NCBI RefSeq assembly: GCF_029906645.1
Contig: NZ_JARYGZ010000001.1
Span: forward strand, 1,917,208-1,981,207
Direction: 5' to 3'
Source: Sphingomonas oryzagri
Lineage (GTDB): Bacteria > Pseudomonadota > Alphaproteobacteria > Sphingomonadales > Sphingomonadaceae
Length of the DNA: 64,000 nt
The stretch's first letter is position 1, and each line of letters opens with the position of its first letter. Shown piece after piece: positions 52,512 through 62,978 of the stretch. Both the position numbers and the translations under genes were made by a program. Under the pieces are notes generated by a model that saw only the letters and a program-made list of their open reading frames with translations, did no database searches and was not told where the DNA came from.

Positions 52512-55034
52512 ATGACCATGTCCAAGATCATAGCGCGCGCCTCGGTCTCGGCGCTTGCGCTCACCGCGATCGCGCCGGCTTTCGCCCAGTCGACCGGCCA
52601 GCAGCTGTTCGACCAGCCGGAAATCGTCGTCACCGGCGCGCACAACACCAACGGTGTCGGCGGTGTCCGTGTCGAGAATACGTCGAAGGCCCGCGCCGTT
52701 CTGACGCAGGAATTCATCAAGCGTCAGATCCCCGGCCAGTCGATCGACGACATCATCAACTACATGCCGGGCGTCAGCTTCCAGAACAACGATCCCTACG
52801 GCTCGTCGGGCGGCACGCTCACCATCCACGGTTTCGATGCCAGCCGCATCTCGCAGACCTGGGACGGTGTTCCGCTCAACGACTCCGGCAACTACGCGCT
52901 CTATTCCAACCAGCAGCTCGACATGGAGCTGATCTCGGAAGTGAACGTCTCGCTGGGTTCGACCGACATCGACAGCCCGACCGCCGCGGCGTCCGGCTCG
53001 ACCGTCAACTACGTCACCCGCAACCCCACCGAGGATTTCCACGTCCGCCTCGAAGGCTCGATGGGTCAGTATGACTATATGCGCCTGTTCGGCGTGGTCG
53101 ACACCGGCACCTTCACGCCCTTCGGCACCCGCGCGTTCATCGCCGCCAGCCGTTCGAGCTACAACAACCCTTATTTCCGCCAGTCCTCGACGGACAAGCT
53201 GCAGCTGAACGGCAAGGTCTACCAGCCGATCGGCAGCAACGGGGACTTCGTCTCGGTCGGGGCGAACTTCAACCGCAACATCAACCGCAACTTCTCGTCG
53301 GTGCCGCTGCGCGTCGACGGCGTCGATGACGGCAGCCGCGTGGTCGGCTCGGGTTCGGGCAACCGCTTCCCGGTGACGAAGGACGAGCGCGAATACACGA
53401 TCGCGCCGTGCATCACCCCCGCCGGCGTCAACGGCGCGATCGACACGAACGTCTGCGGCACGCCTGCCTACGACCTGAGCTACAACCCGTCGAAGACCGG
53501 CAACGTTCGCATCAACTCCAAGTTCACGCTGGCCGACAACCTGGTCCTGACGGTCGATCCGAGCTGGCAGTTCGTCAGCGCCAATGGCGGCAACGGCGCC
53601 GTCAAGGGCTACGAAGGTGTTACCCCCCCCGGTAGCAAGACGGTTCCAGCCGGCCTGACGGGCTATATCGGTGGCAGCCCCTATTTCGGCGGCGTCGATC
53701 TGAACGGCGACGGCGACACGCTCGACGCGGTCGAACTGTACGCGCCGAGCCAGACCCGGACCAACCGCTTCGGCCTGATCGCCAACCTGCAGTGGAACAT
53801 CACGCCGACCCAGACCGTCCGCGTGAACTACAGCTGGGATCACGCCCGTCACCGCCAGACCGGCGAGGTCGCGGCGCTGCAGGCGAACGGCATCACCACC
53901 AACCCGTTCCCCTATCATGACCCGCTGCTCGACGCGAACGGCCTGCCGATCGAGAAGCGCAACCGCCTGTCCTACGCCATCCTGAACCAGGTGGCCGGCC
54001 AGTATCGCGGCGAGTTCCTCGACAGCAAGCTGGTGGTCAATGCGGGCGTCCGCGCGCCGTTCTTCACCCGCAACCTCGATCAGCGCTGCGTGACCGAGGC
54101 CGGCGGCAAGGGCTATATCGACTGCTTCAACGACGCGGCCGATCAGGATGCCTTCCTGGCCGCCAACACGACCGCGACGCCGCCGCAGAAGCGCACCCTG
54201 CACTATAACAAGGTGCTTCCGGCCGCAGGCTTCACCTACAACTTCACGCCGCAAATCAGCGCCTTTGGCGACTATTCGAAGGGCCTGCAGGTTCCGGGTA
54301 CGGACAACCTCTACAATTCCTTCTCCTTCGCCGCGGACAGCGATGCCGCCCACCCGAAGGCGGAGACCACCGACAACTTCAACCTCGGTCTGCGTTTCCG
54401 TTCGAGCAAGATCCAGGCGCAGCTGTCCGGCTGGTACACCAACTTCAAGAACCGCCTGGCCTCGTCCTACGATCCCGTTGAAGACATCACGGTCTATCGC
54501 AACCTCGGCACCGTGCATAAGTACGGCATCGACGGCAGCATCTCGTACCAGCCGATCCAGCAGATCTCGCTCTATGCGTTCGGTTCGTACCTGAAGTCGA
54601 AGATCCTCGACAATGTCGAGGCGACCGCGACCACCGTCTACAACACCGCTGGCAAGCGTGAATCGGGTTCGCCGACCTACACGTTCGGCGCCCGTGCGCA
54701 GGGCAATTTCGGCCCGGTCACGCTCGGCATCCAGGCCAAGCGCACCGGCCCGCGCTACGTGAACGATCAGAACATTCCGATCTACAACACGACGCACACC
54801 GCGATCCTGTATGGTGCGAAGACCCCGGCCTACACGCTGGTCGACCTTGACGCCCGCGTGTCGCTGAAGGGTATCGGCCTCAACGACGGCACCTACCTGC
54901 AGCTGAACGTGACCAACCTGTTCGATAAGCTCTATGTCGGCGGTTTCAGCGGCAACACGTCGGAAACCAGCGTCCCGTACGCCTATATTGGCTCGCCGCG
55001 CGCGATCTCGGGCACGGTCAACTTCGCCTTCTGA
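52512..55034 (+). CDS. TonB-dependent receptor 2
   Basis: 840 residues. Signal peptide (VSALALTAIAPAFAQS), TonB-box-like EIVVTGAH, and a plug (IPGQSIDDIINYMPGVSFQN, TLTIHGFDASRISQTWDGVPLND). The barrel ends YIGSPRAISGTVNFAF. A GGGGG ribosome site precedes ATG 52512 and a second ATG (52518). The ligand is not known. It is followed by a strong terminator, so it is a single-gene unit. Confidence 0.92.
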   Translation: MTMSKIIARASVSALALTAIAPAFAQSTGQQLFDQPEIVVTGAHNTNGVGGVRVENTSKARAVLTQEFIKRQIPGQSIDDIINYMPGVSFQNNDPYGSSGGTLTIHGFDASRISQTWDGVPLNDSGNYALYSNQQLDMELISEVNVSLGSTDIDSPTAAASGSTVNYVTRNPTEDFHVRLEGSMGQYDYMRLFGVVDTGTFTPFGTRAFIAASRSSYNNPYFRQSSTDKLQLNGKVYQPIGSNGDFVSVGANFNRNINRNFSSVPLRVDGVDDGSRVVGSGSGNRFPVTKDEREYTIAPCITPAGVNGAIDTNVCGTPAYDLSYNPSKTGNVRINSKFTLADNLVLTVDPSWQFVSANGGNGAVKGYEGVTPPGSKTVPAGLTGYIGGSPYFGGVDLNGDGDTLDAVELYAPSQTRTNRFGLIANLQWNITPTQTVRVNYSWDHARHRQTGEVAALQANGITTNPFPYHDPLLDANGLPIEKRNRLSYAILNQVAGQYRGEFLDSKLVVNAGVRAPFFTRNLDQRCVTEAGGKGYIDCFNDAADQDAFLAANTTATPPQKRTLHYNKVLPAAGFTYNFTPQISAFGDYSKGLQVPGTDNLYNSFSFAADSDAAHPKAETTDNFNLGLRFRSSKIQAQLSGWYTNFKNRLASSYDPVEDITVYRNLGTVHKYGIDGSISYQPIQQISLYAFGSYLKSKILDNVEATATTVYNTAGKRESGSPTYTFGARAQGNFGPVTLGIQAKRTGPRYVNDQNIPIYNTTHTAILYGAKTPAYTLVDLDARVSLKGIGLNDGTYLQLNVTNLFDKLYVGGFSGNTSETSVPYAYIGSPRAISGTVNFAF

Positions 55035-55059
55035 TCTTCGGACGGAAAGCCGGTTACAT

Positions 55060-55100
55060 GGAGGCGGCAGGACGAGTTCCTGCCGCCTCCTTACTTTTTG
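55060..55100 (+). terminator. Rho-independent terminator
   Basis: GGAGGCGGCAGG (55060-55071) pairs perfectly with CCTGCCGCCTCC (55079-55090), loop of seven bases, followed by TTACTTTTT. A strong intrinsic terminator ending the receptor 2 transcript. Confidence 0.92.
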
Positions 55101-55163
55101 GTCATGCCCGGCATTTCGGACCTGACATCAGCGTGTAACACCCGCATATGATGCGCGCCGCCA

Positions 55164-56354
55164 ATGTCCGCGATCCGCATCCCCGCCTCCGTGTTCCTCA
55201 CCGCCTCACTGCTCGCGCTCGCCGCCTGCGGAGGCAAGAAGGACGACAAGCCCAAGCCCGAGCCGGTCGTCGGCGTGATCGTCGCCCAGCCCGGCACCGC
55301 CGCAATGGCAACCGAGCTGCCCGGTCGCACCGATGCCTATCAGGTGTCGGACGTGCGCCCCCAGGTGTCCGGCATCATCCTGAAACGCCTCTTCACCGAA
55401 GGCGGGATCGTCCATCAGGGCCAGCCGCTCTACCAGATCGACCCTTCGCTCTACCGCGCCGCCGTCGGCCAGGCACAGGGCCAGCTGGCCTCCGCGCAGG
55501 CGACCGCCGTCGCGGCGAAGCTCAAGGCGGATCGCTATACCGATCTCGAGAAGATCAACGCCGTCGCCAAGCAGGACGCCGCCGACGCGCGCGCCGCTTC
55601 CGGCGAGGCGCAGGCCGCGATCGTCCAGCAGCGCGCCAACCTGCAGACCGCCCAGATCAACCTGCGCTACACCAACGTCAACGCGCCGATCAGCGGGCGG
55701 ATCAGCCGCTCAAGCGTCACCCCCGGCGCACTGGTCTCGGCGAGCCAGACCGATGCGCTCGCCACGATCACCCAGCTCGATCCGATCTACGTCGACATCC
55801 AGCAAAGCTCGACCCAGCTGCTCGCGCTCCGCCAGGCGATCGCCAGGGGCGGCGCGATGCCGGACAAGGCGGCCGTGAAGCTGAAGCTGGAGGATGGCAC
55901 CGACTATCCGCTCACCGGCACGCTGCAATTTTCCGAAGTCCAGGTCGATACCTCGACCGGCGCGGTGACGCTGCGCGCGCGCTTCCCCAACCCCAACGGC
56001 CTGCTGCTGCCGGGCATGTACGTCCGCGCGGTGGTGAGCCAAGCGGTGCAGCGGAACGTCTTCCTGCTGCCCGAGGCGGCGGTGACGCATGACGCCAAGG
56101 GCCAGGCCTCCGTGCTGGTGGTCGGCGCCGACGGCAAGGTCGTGTCGAAGCAGGTGACGGATAACGGCCTCAGCAACGGCCAGTGGGTGGTCACCGCCGG
56201 CATCACGGCAGGCGACAAGATCATCGTCCAAGGCAGCAGCAAGGCCAAGCCCGGCCTGAAAGTCCGCGCCATGCCGGCCAGCGACAACCCGGCGGTGATC
56301 GACCAGAAGCCACAAAACGGAGGCGGCCAGTCCGGAGCGGGCGCGGCGCAATGA
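55164..56354 (+). CDS. RND efflux periplasmic adaptor (AcrA family)
   Basis: 396 residues. Lipoprotein signal ending LLALAACGG (Cys about 22), then RND-type HlyD/lipoyl domains: RPQVSGIILKRLFTEGGIVHQGQPLYQIDP, a helical hairpin (about 95-160), YTNVNAPISGRISRSSVTPGALV, and a beta-barrel part with RARFPNPNGLLLPGMYV. Links the permease to an outer-membrane channel. Stop overlaps the permease ATG (ATGA). No TetR regulator gene adjoins it. Confidence 0.93.
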   Translation: MSAIRIPASVFLTASLLALAACGGKKDDKPKPEPVVGVIVAQPGTAAMATELPGRTDAYQVSDVRPQVSGIILKRLFTEGGIVHQGQPLYQIDPSLYRAAVGQAQGQLASAQATAVAAKLKADRYTDLEKINAVAKQDAADARAASGEAQAAIVQQRANLQTAQINLRYTNVNAPISGRISRSSVTPGALVSASQTDALATITQLDPIYVDIQQSSTQLLALRQAIARGGAMPDKAAVKLKLEDGTDYPLTGTLQFSEVQVDTSTGAVTLRARFPNPNGLLLPGMYVRAVVSQAVQRNVFLLPEAAVTHDAKGQASVLVVGADGKVVSKQVTDNGLSNGQWVVTAGITAGDKIIVQGSSKAKPGLKVRAMPASDNPAVIDQKPQNGGGQSGAGAAQ

Positions 56355-59300
56355 TCTCGCGCTATTTCATCCAGCGACCCATCTTCGCATGGGTGATCGC
56401 GATCGTGATCATGCTCGCCGGCCTGGGCGCACTGACCCGCCTGCCGATCGAACAATATCCGGACATCTCGCCGCCCACGGTCGGCATCAACGCCACCTAT
56501 CCGGGGGCATCGGCCGAGGTGCTGGAGGATTCAGTCACGCAGGTGATCGAACAGCAGCTGACCGGTCTCGACGGGCTGCTCTACTTCCAATCGACATCCA
56601 GCGATGCCGGCACCGTCCAGATCACCGCCACCTTCGCCAACGGCACGGACCCCGACATCGCGCAGGTGCAGGTGCAGAACAAGGTGCAGCAGGCGCTGCC
56701 CCGCCTGCCCCAGCAGGTGCAGCAGCAGGGCCTGACCGTCCAGAAGCGCCAACCCGATTACCTGATGATCGTCGGCGCCTACGACAGTTCCGACCAGTCG
56801 ACCTCCGCCGACGTCGCCGACTTCCTCGTCTCCAAGCTGCAGGATCCGCTCAGCCGCGTGAACGGCGTCGGCGAGGTGGATGCGTTCGGCACCCAATATG
56901 CGATGCGCATATGGCTGGACCCGTTCAAGCTGAACGCCCACCAGTTGATGCCGTCCGATGTCACCACCGCGATCGAGGCGCAGAACGTGCAGGTCGGCGC
57001 GGGCCTGATCGGCGCGCAGCCGTCCGCGCCGGGGCAGGAACTGAACGCCACCGTTACCGCCCAGTCGCGCCTGACCAACGCGCAGGAATTCCGCGACATC
57101 ATCCTCAAGACCGAGACGGACGGCTCGGTCGTCCACCTGAGCGACGTCGCGCGTGTCGAACTCGGGCAGGAGCAATATACCTCGATCTCCCGCTACGACG
57201 CGCATCCGGCCGCCGGCCTTGCCGTCAGCCTCGCGCCCGGTGCCGATGCGTTGAAGACGGCGGAAGCGGTGCGGGCGAAGGTGCAAAGCCTTTCGAACAC
57301 CTTTCCGGCGGGCTACAAGATCGCCTACGTCCGCGACAGCACCGACTTCATCAAGCTCTCGGTCGCCGAGGTCGAGAAGACGCTGATCGAGGCGATCATC
57401 CTCGTCGTGATCGTCATGTTCGTTTTCCTGCAGAGCTGGCGCGCCACCCTGATCCCGGCGATCGCCGTTCCCGTCGTGCTGCTGGGCACCTTCGGCATCC
57501 TGGCGGTGGCCGGCTATTCGGTGAACACGCTGACCCTGTTCGGCATGGTGCTGGCGATCGGCCTGCTCGTCGATGACGCGATCGTGGTGGTCGAGAATGT
57601 CGAGCGCATCATGGAGGAGGAGAAACTTTCCCCCTATGACGCCACCGCCAAGTCGATGGAGGAAATCTCCGGCGCGCTGATCGGCATTGCCATGGTGCTG
57701 TCCGCGGTGTTCCTGCCGATGGCCTTCTTCGGCGGATCTACCGGCACGATCTACCGGCAGTTCTCGATCACCATCGTCTCCTCGATGGTGCTCTCCGTCA
57801 TCGTCGCGCTGATCCTGACGCCGGCGCTCACCTCTACGCTGCTGAAGGCGAAGCACGAGCATGACGGCGAGAAGAGCGACAACGTGGTCACCCGTACCGC
57901 CGATCGCTTCTTCGCATGGTTCAACCGCACGTTCGACAAGGGCGTCGAGAAATATCAGAGCGGCGTCGCCTACGTGATCGAGCGCACGCGCTGGTTCATG
58001 ATCGCCTTCGTGGCCGTGGTCGCGGCGCTGGGCTTCCTGTTCATGCGCCTGCCCACCGGCTTCCTGCCGACCGAGGACATCGGCCAGGCGATCGTGCAAT
58101 ATTTCCTGCCCGCCGGTGCCACGCAGGATCGCACCAACAAGGTCAGCCAGTTCGCCGAGAATTACTTCCTGCACAAGGATCCGGACGTGCAGGACATGTT
58201 CGCCAACACGGGGCGCAGTTTCTCCGGCACCGGCGACAATACCGGCCAAGCCTTCCTGCTGCTGAAGCCGTGGGACGATCGCAAGGGATCGAAGAACACA
58301 GCGCAGGCGGTGGTCGATCGCGCCCAAAAGGCGATGGGCGGCCTTCGCGACGCACGCGTGCTGACGGTTCTGCCGCCCGCCATCCGTGGTCTCGGGCAGA
58401 CCAACGGCTTCACGCTCGAAATCCAGAACCAGGGCAATCTCAGCCGTGAGGATTTCGCCGCGGCGAAGGACAAGCTCCTCGCCGAGGCCAATCAGGACCC
58501 GATGCTCGACGCGGTGCGCCTCGGTTCGCTGGAAGACACGCCACACCTGCATATCGATGTGGACGAAGCCAAGGTAGGCGCGCTGGGCCTCGCTCAAGCC
58601 GACGTCAATTCCACCCTCTCGGCAGCGTTCGGCGGCACCTACGTCAACGACTTCATCGATCGTGGCCGCGTGAAGCGCGTCTATATCCAGGGCGACGCGC
58701 CCTATCGCGGGTCACCGGAGGATCTGGGCGACTGGCACGTCCGCTCGTCCAACGGCACCATGGCCCCCTTCTCCGCCTTCTCGACGACGAGCTGGACGAA
58801 GGCGCCCTCGACGTTGCAGCGCTTCAACGGCGTCTCCTCCTACGAAATCCAGGGGCAGGCCTCGGCGACGAGCAGCTCCGGCGCCGCCATGGACGAGATC
58901 CAGAAGCTGGCCGAGCAGATCCCCGGCATCGGAACGAGCTGGTCCGGCCTTTCCTATCAGGAACGGCTGTCGACCGGTCAGGCACCTTATCTCTATGCCC
59001 TGTCGATCCTCGTGATCTTCCTGTGCCTCGCCGCACTGTACGAAAGCTGGTCGATCCCGATCTCGGTGCTGATGGTGATCCCCCTCGGCGTGATCGGCGC
59101 GGTGCTGGCGGTGCTGGTGCGCGGGCTCAATAACGACATCTATTTCCAGGTCGGCCTGCTCACCACGATCGGCCTATCGGCGAAGAACGCGATCCTGATC
59201 GTCGAGTTCGCCGAATTCGCCGAGGAGCGGGGCAAGACGCCGATCGAGGCCGCGCTGGAGGCCGCCAAGCTGCGCCTGCGCCCGATCCTGATGACCAGCC

Positions 59301-59509
59301 TCGCCTTCGTGGCCGGCGTCATCCCGCTCGCCATCGCGACGGGTGCCGGCGCCGCGAGCCGTGTCGCGATCGGCACGGCGGTGGTCGGCGGCATGATCAC
59401 CGCGACCAGCCTCGCCATCTTCTTCGTACCGATGTTCTTCGTTCTGGTCCGCTGGCTGTTCACCCGCGGCGGCAAAAAGGGCCATCACGGGGCGGCATCG
59501 GAGGCATGA
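56351..59509 (+). CDS. RND efflux permease (AcrB/HAE1 family)
   Basis: 1052 residues, standard length, twelve membrane segments. Begins MISRYFIQRPIFAWVIAIV. Proton-relay Asp pair in GLLVDDAIVVVENVERIM (408-409) and Lys in GLSAKNAILIVEFA (about 945). Large periplasmic loops after TM1 and TM7. Pumps drugs or hydrophobic toxins. An outer-membrane factor gene does not follow; the next gene is convergent, so the pair must use a channel encoded elsewhere. Confidence 0.95.
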   Translation: MISRYFIQRPIFAWVIAIVIMLAGLGALTRLPIEQYPDISPPTVGINATYPGASAEVLEDSVTQVIEQQLTGLDGLLYFQSTSSDAGTVQITATFANGTDPDIAQVQVQNKVQQALPRLPQQVQQQGLTVQKRQPDYLMIVGAYDSSDQSTSADVADFLVSKLQDPLSRVNGVGEVDAFGTQYAMRIWLDPFKLNAHQLMPSDVTTAIEAQNVQVGAGLIGAQPSAPGQELNATVTAQSRLTNAQEFRDIILKTETDGSVVHLSDVARVELGQEQYTSISRYDAHPAAGLAVSLAPGADALKTAEAVRAKVQSLSNTFPAGYKIAYVRDSTDFIKLSVAEVEKTLIEAIILVVIVMFVFLQSWRATLIPAIAVPVVLLGTFGILAVAGYSVNTLTLFGMVLAIGLLVDDAIVVVENVERIMEEEKLSPYDATAKSMEEISGALIGIAMVLSAVFLPMAFFGGSTGTIYRQFSITIVSSMVLSVIVALILTPALTSTLLKAKHEHDGEKSDNVVTRTADRFFAWFNRTFDKGVEKYQSGVAYVIERTRWFMIAFVAVVAALGFLFMRLPTGFLPTEDIGQAIVQYFLPAGATQDRTNKVSQFAENYFLHKDPDVQDMFANTGRSFSGTGDNTGQAFLLLKPWDDRKGSKNTAQAVVDRAQKAMGGLRDARVLTVLPPAIRGLGQTNGFTLEIQNQGNLSREDFAAAKDKLLAEANQDPMLDAVRLGSLEDTPHLHIDVDEAKVGALGLAQADVNSTLSAAFGGTYVNDFIDRGRVKRVYIQGDAPYRGSPEDLGDWHVRSSNGTMAPFSAFSTTSWTKAPSTLQRFNGVSSYEIQGQASATSSSGAAMDEIQKLAEQIPGIGTSWSGLSYQERLSTGQAPYLYALSILVIFLCLAALYESWSIPISVLMVIPLGVIGAVLAVLVRGLNNDIYFQVGLLTTIGLSAKNAILIVEFAEFAEERGKTPIEAALEAAKLRLRPILMTSLAFVAGVIPLAIATGAGAASRVAIGTAVVGGMITATSLAIFFVPMFFVLVRWLFTRGGKKGHHGAASEA

Positions 59510-59691
59510 GCGTTACCATTCGGTATGACACCGTAGTCATGTTTGACGCGGGCGATTGCAAAGATTAGCGGGGCGGTTGCAGGAGTGGAATCGCCACCCG
59601 GCGGGCGCGGTCGAGGGCCGCGCGGACGTCCGCAAGGATGTCGCGAGATAAACCGGGCGGCGGCAGCCGACCCGCTCCGTCCGCGCCCGCC

Positions 59692-60978
59692 TTACCGCCT
59701 TACGACGGCATAAAGCAGCATCGAGGCGAGGATCACCGCGATCAGTCCGCCGATCTCTGCCGGCTTGCCCAGCGCGATGGCGACAAGCATCGATCCAGCG
59801 CCCAGCACCACCCACAGCCCCAGCAGCGGCAATCGCACCGGCGTGCCCGCCTGCGCCACGTCGCGGGCGCGCAGCCGCCATGCAGCAAGGCAGCCCGCGA
59901 TATAGAGAGCGCAGCTCGCCAGCGCGGCGAGCACCACCAGTTCCTCGAACGTGCCCGTCGTCGCCAGCAGGATACCGATCACCGCATGGGCGATGATGGC
60001 GTTGGCGGGCACCTGCCGCTTCGAGAGGCGCGCGAGCGGGGCGGGCAGGAAACCGTCACGCGCGAAGGCGAAGAGCAGGCGCGGCGCACCGAGCAGATCG
60101 CTGCCCAGCCAGATCGCCATCGACAGCGCCGTCCCGATCAGCAGCAGCAGGCCAAGGCGCGGATCGATCAGCGCCATCGCATCGGCGAGCGGCGCCTTGG
60201 ACGCCCCCAGCGCGCCGCCCAGCAACCCCTGCGCGACCCACTGGATCGCCATGTACGCGAGAGTCACGAAGGCCATGGCCGCTACCAGCGCGCGGGGGAG
60301 CGTGCGGGCCGGATCGCGCACCTCGCCGCTGGCTCCGAGCGACGTCTCCATGCCCTGAAACGTGAAGAGCGAAATCAAGACCGCGCGGCCGATTCCACCC
60401 GCATCGGGCTTCGTGCCCGCCCAAAGATTATGCGGATCGACGAAGAACAGGCCGATGCCGACGAACAGCAGCAACGGCACCAGTTTCACCGTAGCGCCTG
60501 CCGCGAGCAGCCGCGAGGCCGTACGCACGCCGAGAAGGTTGATGCCCGCCAGCCCGCCCAGCACGCCGACGATGATCAGCAGGCGTGGCACGGGCCCGGA
60601 GAACTGCGGCACCAGCTTGGCCAGGGCGTCGGCCAGCCCCGCCGCGATCCCGCCGGCGGCCAGCACGCAGCCGAGCCAGGTGAGGATGCCGGCGACCAGC
60701 CCCACCATCGGCCCGAACGCCTCGCCGACATAGCCATACGGCCCGCCCGAGGTCGGCACGCGGCTCCCGGCTTCCGCGAAGCACAGCACCACGGCCGCCA
60801 TCGCCAGCGCGCAGAGCAGATAGGCGACGAGCGCGTACGGCCCCGCCGCCCGCGCCATGCCGGCGGGCAGCGAGAAGATGCCCGCCCCGATCACCGCATT
60901 CACCGTGGCGGTGGCGAGCGCGTAGGAGCCGATGCCGCGATCCAGCCCCTCGTCGCGCGTCGCCCCGCCACCGGCCAT
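59692..60978 (-). CDS. APC-superfamily amino-acid permease
   Basis: 428 residues, twelve hydrophobic segments. The first motif VIGAGIFSLPAGMARAAGPYA (about 30-50) and FTFQGMETSLGASGEVRDPARTLPRAL (about 208-235) are typical of APC amino-acid/polyamine transporters. Start ATG 60978 shares bases with the stop of the upstream M28 gene. Substrate unknown. Confidence 0.88.
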   Translation of the reverse strand: MAGGGATRDEGLDRGIGSYALATATVNAVIGAGIFSLPAGMARAAGPYALVAYLLCALAMAAVVLCFAEAGSRVPTSGGPYGYVGEAFGPMVGLVAGILTWLGCVLAAGGIAAGLADALAKLVPQFSGPVPRLLIIVGVLGGLAGINLLGVRTASRLLAAGATVKLVPLLLFVGIGLFFVDPHNLWAGTKPDAGGIGRAVLISLFTFQGMETSLGASGEVRDPARTLPRALVAAMAFVTLAYMAIQWVAQGLLGGALGASKAPLADAMALIDPRLGLLLLIGTALSMAIWLGSDLLGAPRLLFAFARDGFLPAPLARLSKRQVPANAIIAHAVIGILLATTGTFEELVVLAALASCALYIAGCLAAWRLRARDVAQAGTPVRLPLLGLWVVLGAGSMLVAIALGKPAEIGGLIAVILASMLLYAVVRR

Positions 60979-62633
60979 CAGCGACGCTCCGCCACCGTCT
61001 TGTCCCGCTCGGCGCGGAATTCGCTATCCTGCGACCAGTTCGGCCATTCGCGCGAATTGGCGAGATCGCGGCCGAGATCGTAGAGCAGCCCGACATCCTG
61101 CGCCATGCCGCTGAGATCCCAATCGGCCGACCATTCGTCCGCCGGCTGGTGATATTTGTCGCGCGTATAGGCCTTGGCCAGCGCGTCGCCGCGCGCGACC
61201 CCGCCATTCACCAGATCGCGGCCCGAGCCGAAGCTGATCGCCGGCACGCCGCGCTTGGCCATCGAGAAATGGTCCGACCGGTAGAAACCGCCCGCCTCGA
61301 CGCGCGGATCAGGCGTGTAGGTGCGGCCCCTGGCGGCACCTTCCTTGATCAGGTCGTCGAGCAGGCCGAGCTTGGCGGTGCCCGAAATGGTGAAGTCCTT
61401 GGCGGGGCCAGAGACGGAGAGCGCGTCCATGTTGATTACCCCCGCCGTGGTGGCCAGCGGATAGACCGGGTCGGACGCATAATATTCGGAGCCGAGCAGC
61501 CCCTTCTCCTCTGCCGTCACCGCCATGAACACCAGGCTGCGATCGGTGCGCGGCAGCGAGGCGAAGGCACGCGCCAGCTCCAGCAGCGCCGCCTGCCCGG
61601 TGCCGTTGTCCACCGCGCCGTTATAGATACGATCGCCCTTCGCATCGGGCGCGCCGACGCCGAGATGGTCCCAGTGCGCGGTGTACATCACCGTCTCGTT
61701 CGGGTGGCCCTTGCCGGTCAGCCGCGCCAGCACGTTGTGCGAGATGATGGTGGAAACGTTGGCGGCATAATGCGCGCTCATCGTCGCCTTCAGTTCGACC
61801 GGCTTGAAGTCACGCGTCTGCGCCTGCTTCTTCAGCGCCTCGAAATCGAGACCGGAGGCCTGGAACAGCTTCACCGCCAGATCGCGCTGGATCCACGCCT
61901 CCATCGGCGTGTGGCTGGCGCGCGGGTTCTTGCGGACGATGTCGAACTGGGTGTTGGTGTTGCTGTTCTTCACGGTCGCCCAGCCGTAGGAGGCGGGATC
62001 GGTCTCGTGGATCACGATCACGCCCGCTGCGCCCTGTCGCGCGCCCTCCTCATACTTGTAGGTCCAGCGGCCATAATAGGTCATCGCCTTGCCGCCGAAA
62101 TCGCCCTGTCCGGTTTCGTAATCCGGATCATTGACCAGCACGACCATGATCTTGCCGTGGAGATCGACGCCCTTGAAATCGTCCCACTTACGCTCGGGCG
62201 CCTTCACCCCGTAGCCGACGAAGACGAGCGGCGCCTTGTCGAGCGCGACCGATTTCTCGCCGTCCATCGGCGCGCGGATCGCGATCTCATTGCCTTGCGT
62301 CAACGGTGTCCTGATGCCGGCTATATCCATCGAAACGTCCGGCTGGCCGGCGATTTCGGATCGGAGCAACGGCACGTCCTGCGTCCAGCCGCGCCTGCCG
62401 TTCTTCAGCGGGCCGCCCGGCTCCAGCCCGGCCGCCTGGAATTGCTGCTCCAGATAGTCCACCGTCTTGGTTTCGCCCGCCGTGGCCGGTCCCCGTCCCT
62501 CGAACGCGTCCGATGACAGGATGCGGATATGGCCGGACAGACGCTGCGGCGAGAAAACCGGCTCGGTCGGCGTGACGGCGATCGCCGACGCAGGAATGGT
62601 GGTGGCAAGCAGACAGGCGAGCAACGAACGCAT
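60978..62633 (-). CDS. M28-family metallopeptidase with PA domain
   Basis: 551 residues from ATG 62633 (AGGGG eight bases upstream). Signal peptide (LLACLLATTIPASAIA), a PA-type insert around residues 120-220, and the zinc site: TAHWDHLGV (His), NGAVDNGTGQ (bridging Asp), MAVTAEEKGLLGS (catalytic Glu pair), VINMDALS (Asp) and YRSDHFSMAK (His). A secreted or periplasmic aminopeptidase. The downstream permease may import the released amino acids. Confidence 0.92.
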   Translation of the reverse strand: MRSLLACLLATTIPASAIAVTPTEPVFSPQRLSGHIRILSSDAFEGRGPATAGETKTVDYLEQQFQAAGLEPGGPLKNGRRGWTQDVPLLRSEIAGQPDVSMDIAGIRTPLTQGNEIAIRAPMDGEKSVALDKAPLVFVGYGVKAPERKWDDFKGVDLHGKIMVVLVNDPDYETGQGDFGGKAMTYYGRWTYKYEEGARQGAAGVIVIHETDPASYGWATVKNSNTNTQFDIVRKNPRASHTPMEAWIQRDLAVKLFQASGLDFEALKKQAQTRDFKPVELKATMSAHYAANVSTIISHNVLARLTGKGHPNETVMYTAHWDHLGVGAPDAKGDRIYNGAVDNGTGQAALLELARAFASLPRTDRSLVFMAVTAEEKGLLGSEYYASDPVYPLATTAGVINMDALSVSGPAKDFTISGTAKLGLLDDLIKEGAARGRTYTPDPRVEAGGFYRSDHFSMAKRGVPAISFGSGRDLVNGGVARGDALAKAYTRDKYHQPADEWSADWDLSGMAQDVGLLYDLGRDLANSREWPNWSQDSEFRAERDKTVAERR

Positions 62634-62779
62634 CGACAAACCCCTTATTCTGGAGCTGCGAACCTATCCGCCGTGCCGCAAAAGGAAAGCCCGCGCCGGA
62701 TAAGCCATGGCGATTGCCGGGGCGCACCGTCCCCGCACGGGTGATGCGTCCGCCGATGCTACTTCTCGTGGGAAATGCC

Positions 62780-62853
62780 TGGATGCCCCGCGAGGATTCG
62801 AACCTCGATTAACGGAGTCAGAGTCCGGAGTCTTACCTTTAGACGACGGGGCA
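62780..62853 (-). tRNA. tRNA-Gln (CTG)
   Basis: On the minus strand: acceptor TGCCCCG/CGGGGCA, D stem GTCT/AGAC, anticodon loop CTCTGAC (anticodon CTG), T arm CGAGG-TTCGAAT-CCTCG, and encoded CCA. The outermost anticodon-stem pair is a C-T mismatch; the remaining four pair. Confidence 0.9.
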
Positions 62854-62978
62854 CCAACGGCAGGCGGGCCATCTAGATTCGTGCGGGCGTGCTGTCAACG
62901 GCGGATGGCCTTGCGGCGAACGGTTCTCACCTATACCTTCTCTCTCAAGCAGCGGCGGGATCATCCGCCGGGACATGT

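Noticed and set aside
52163-53074. A 303-codon frame upstream of and over TonB receptor 2
   Set aside because: Low-complexity Arg-rich product crossing the promoter region; the receptor frame begins inside it with signal peptide and TonB box.
59569-59690. Short minus-strand frame ending RRVAIPLLQPPR between the RND permease and the APC permease
   Set aside because: It looks codon-biased but has no start codon after the in-frame stop near 59690; not enough for a gene or a named remnant.
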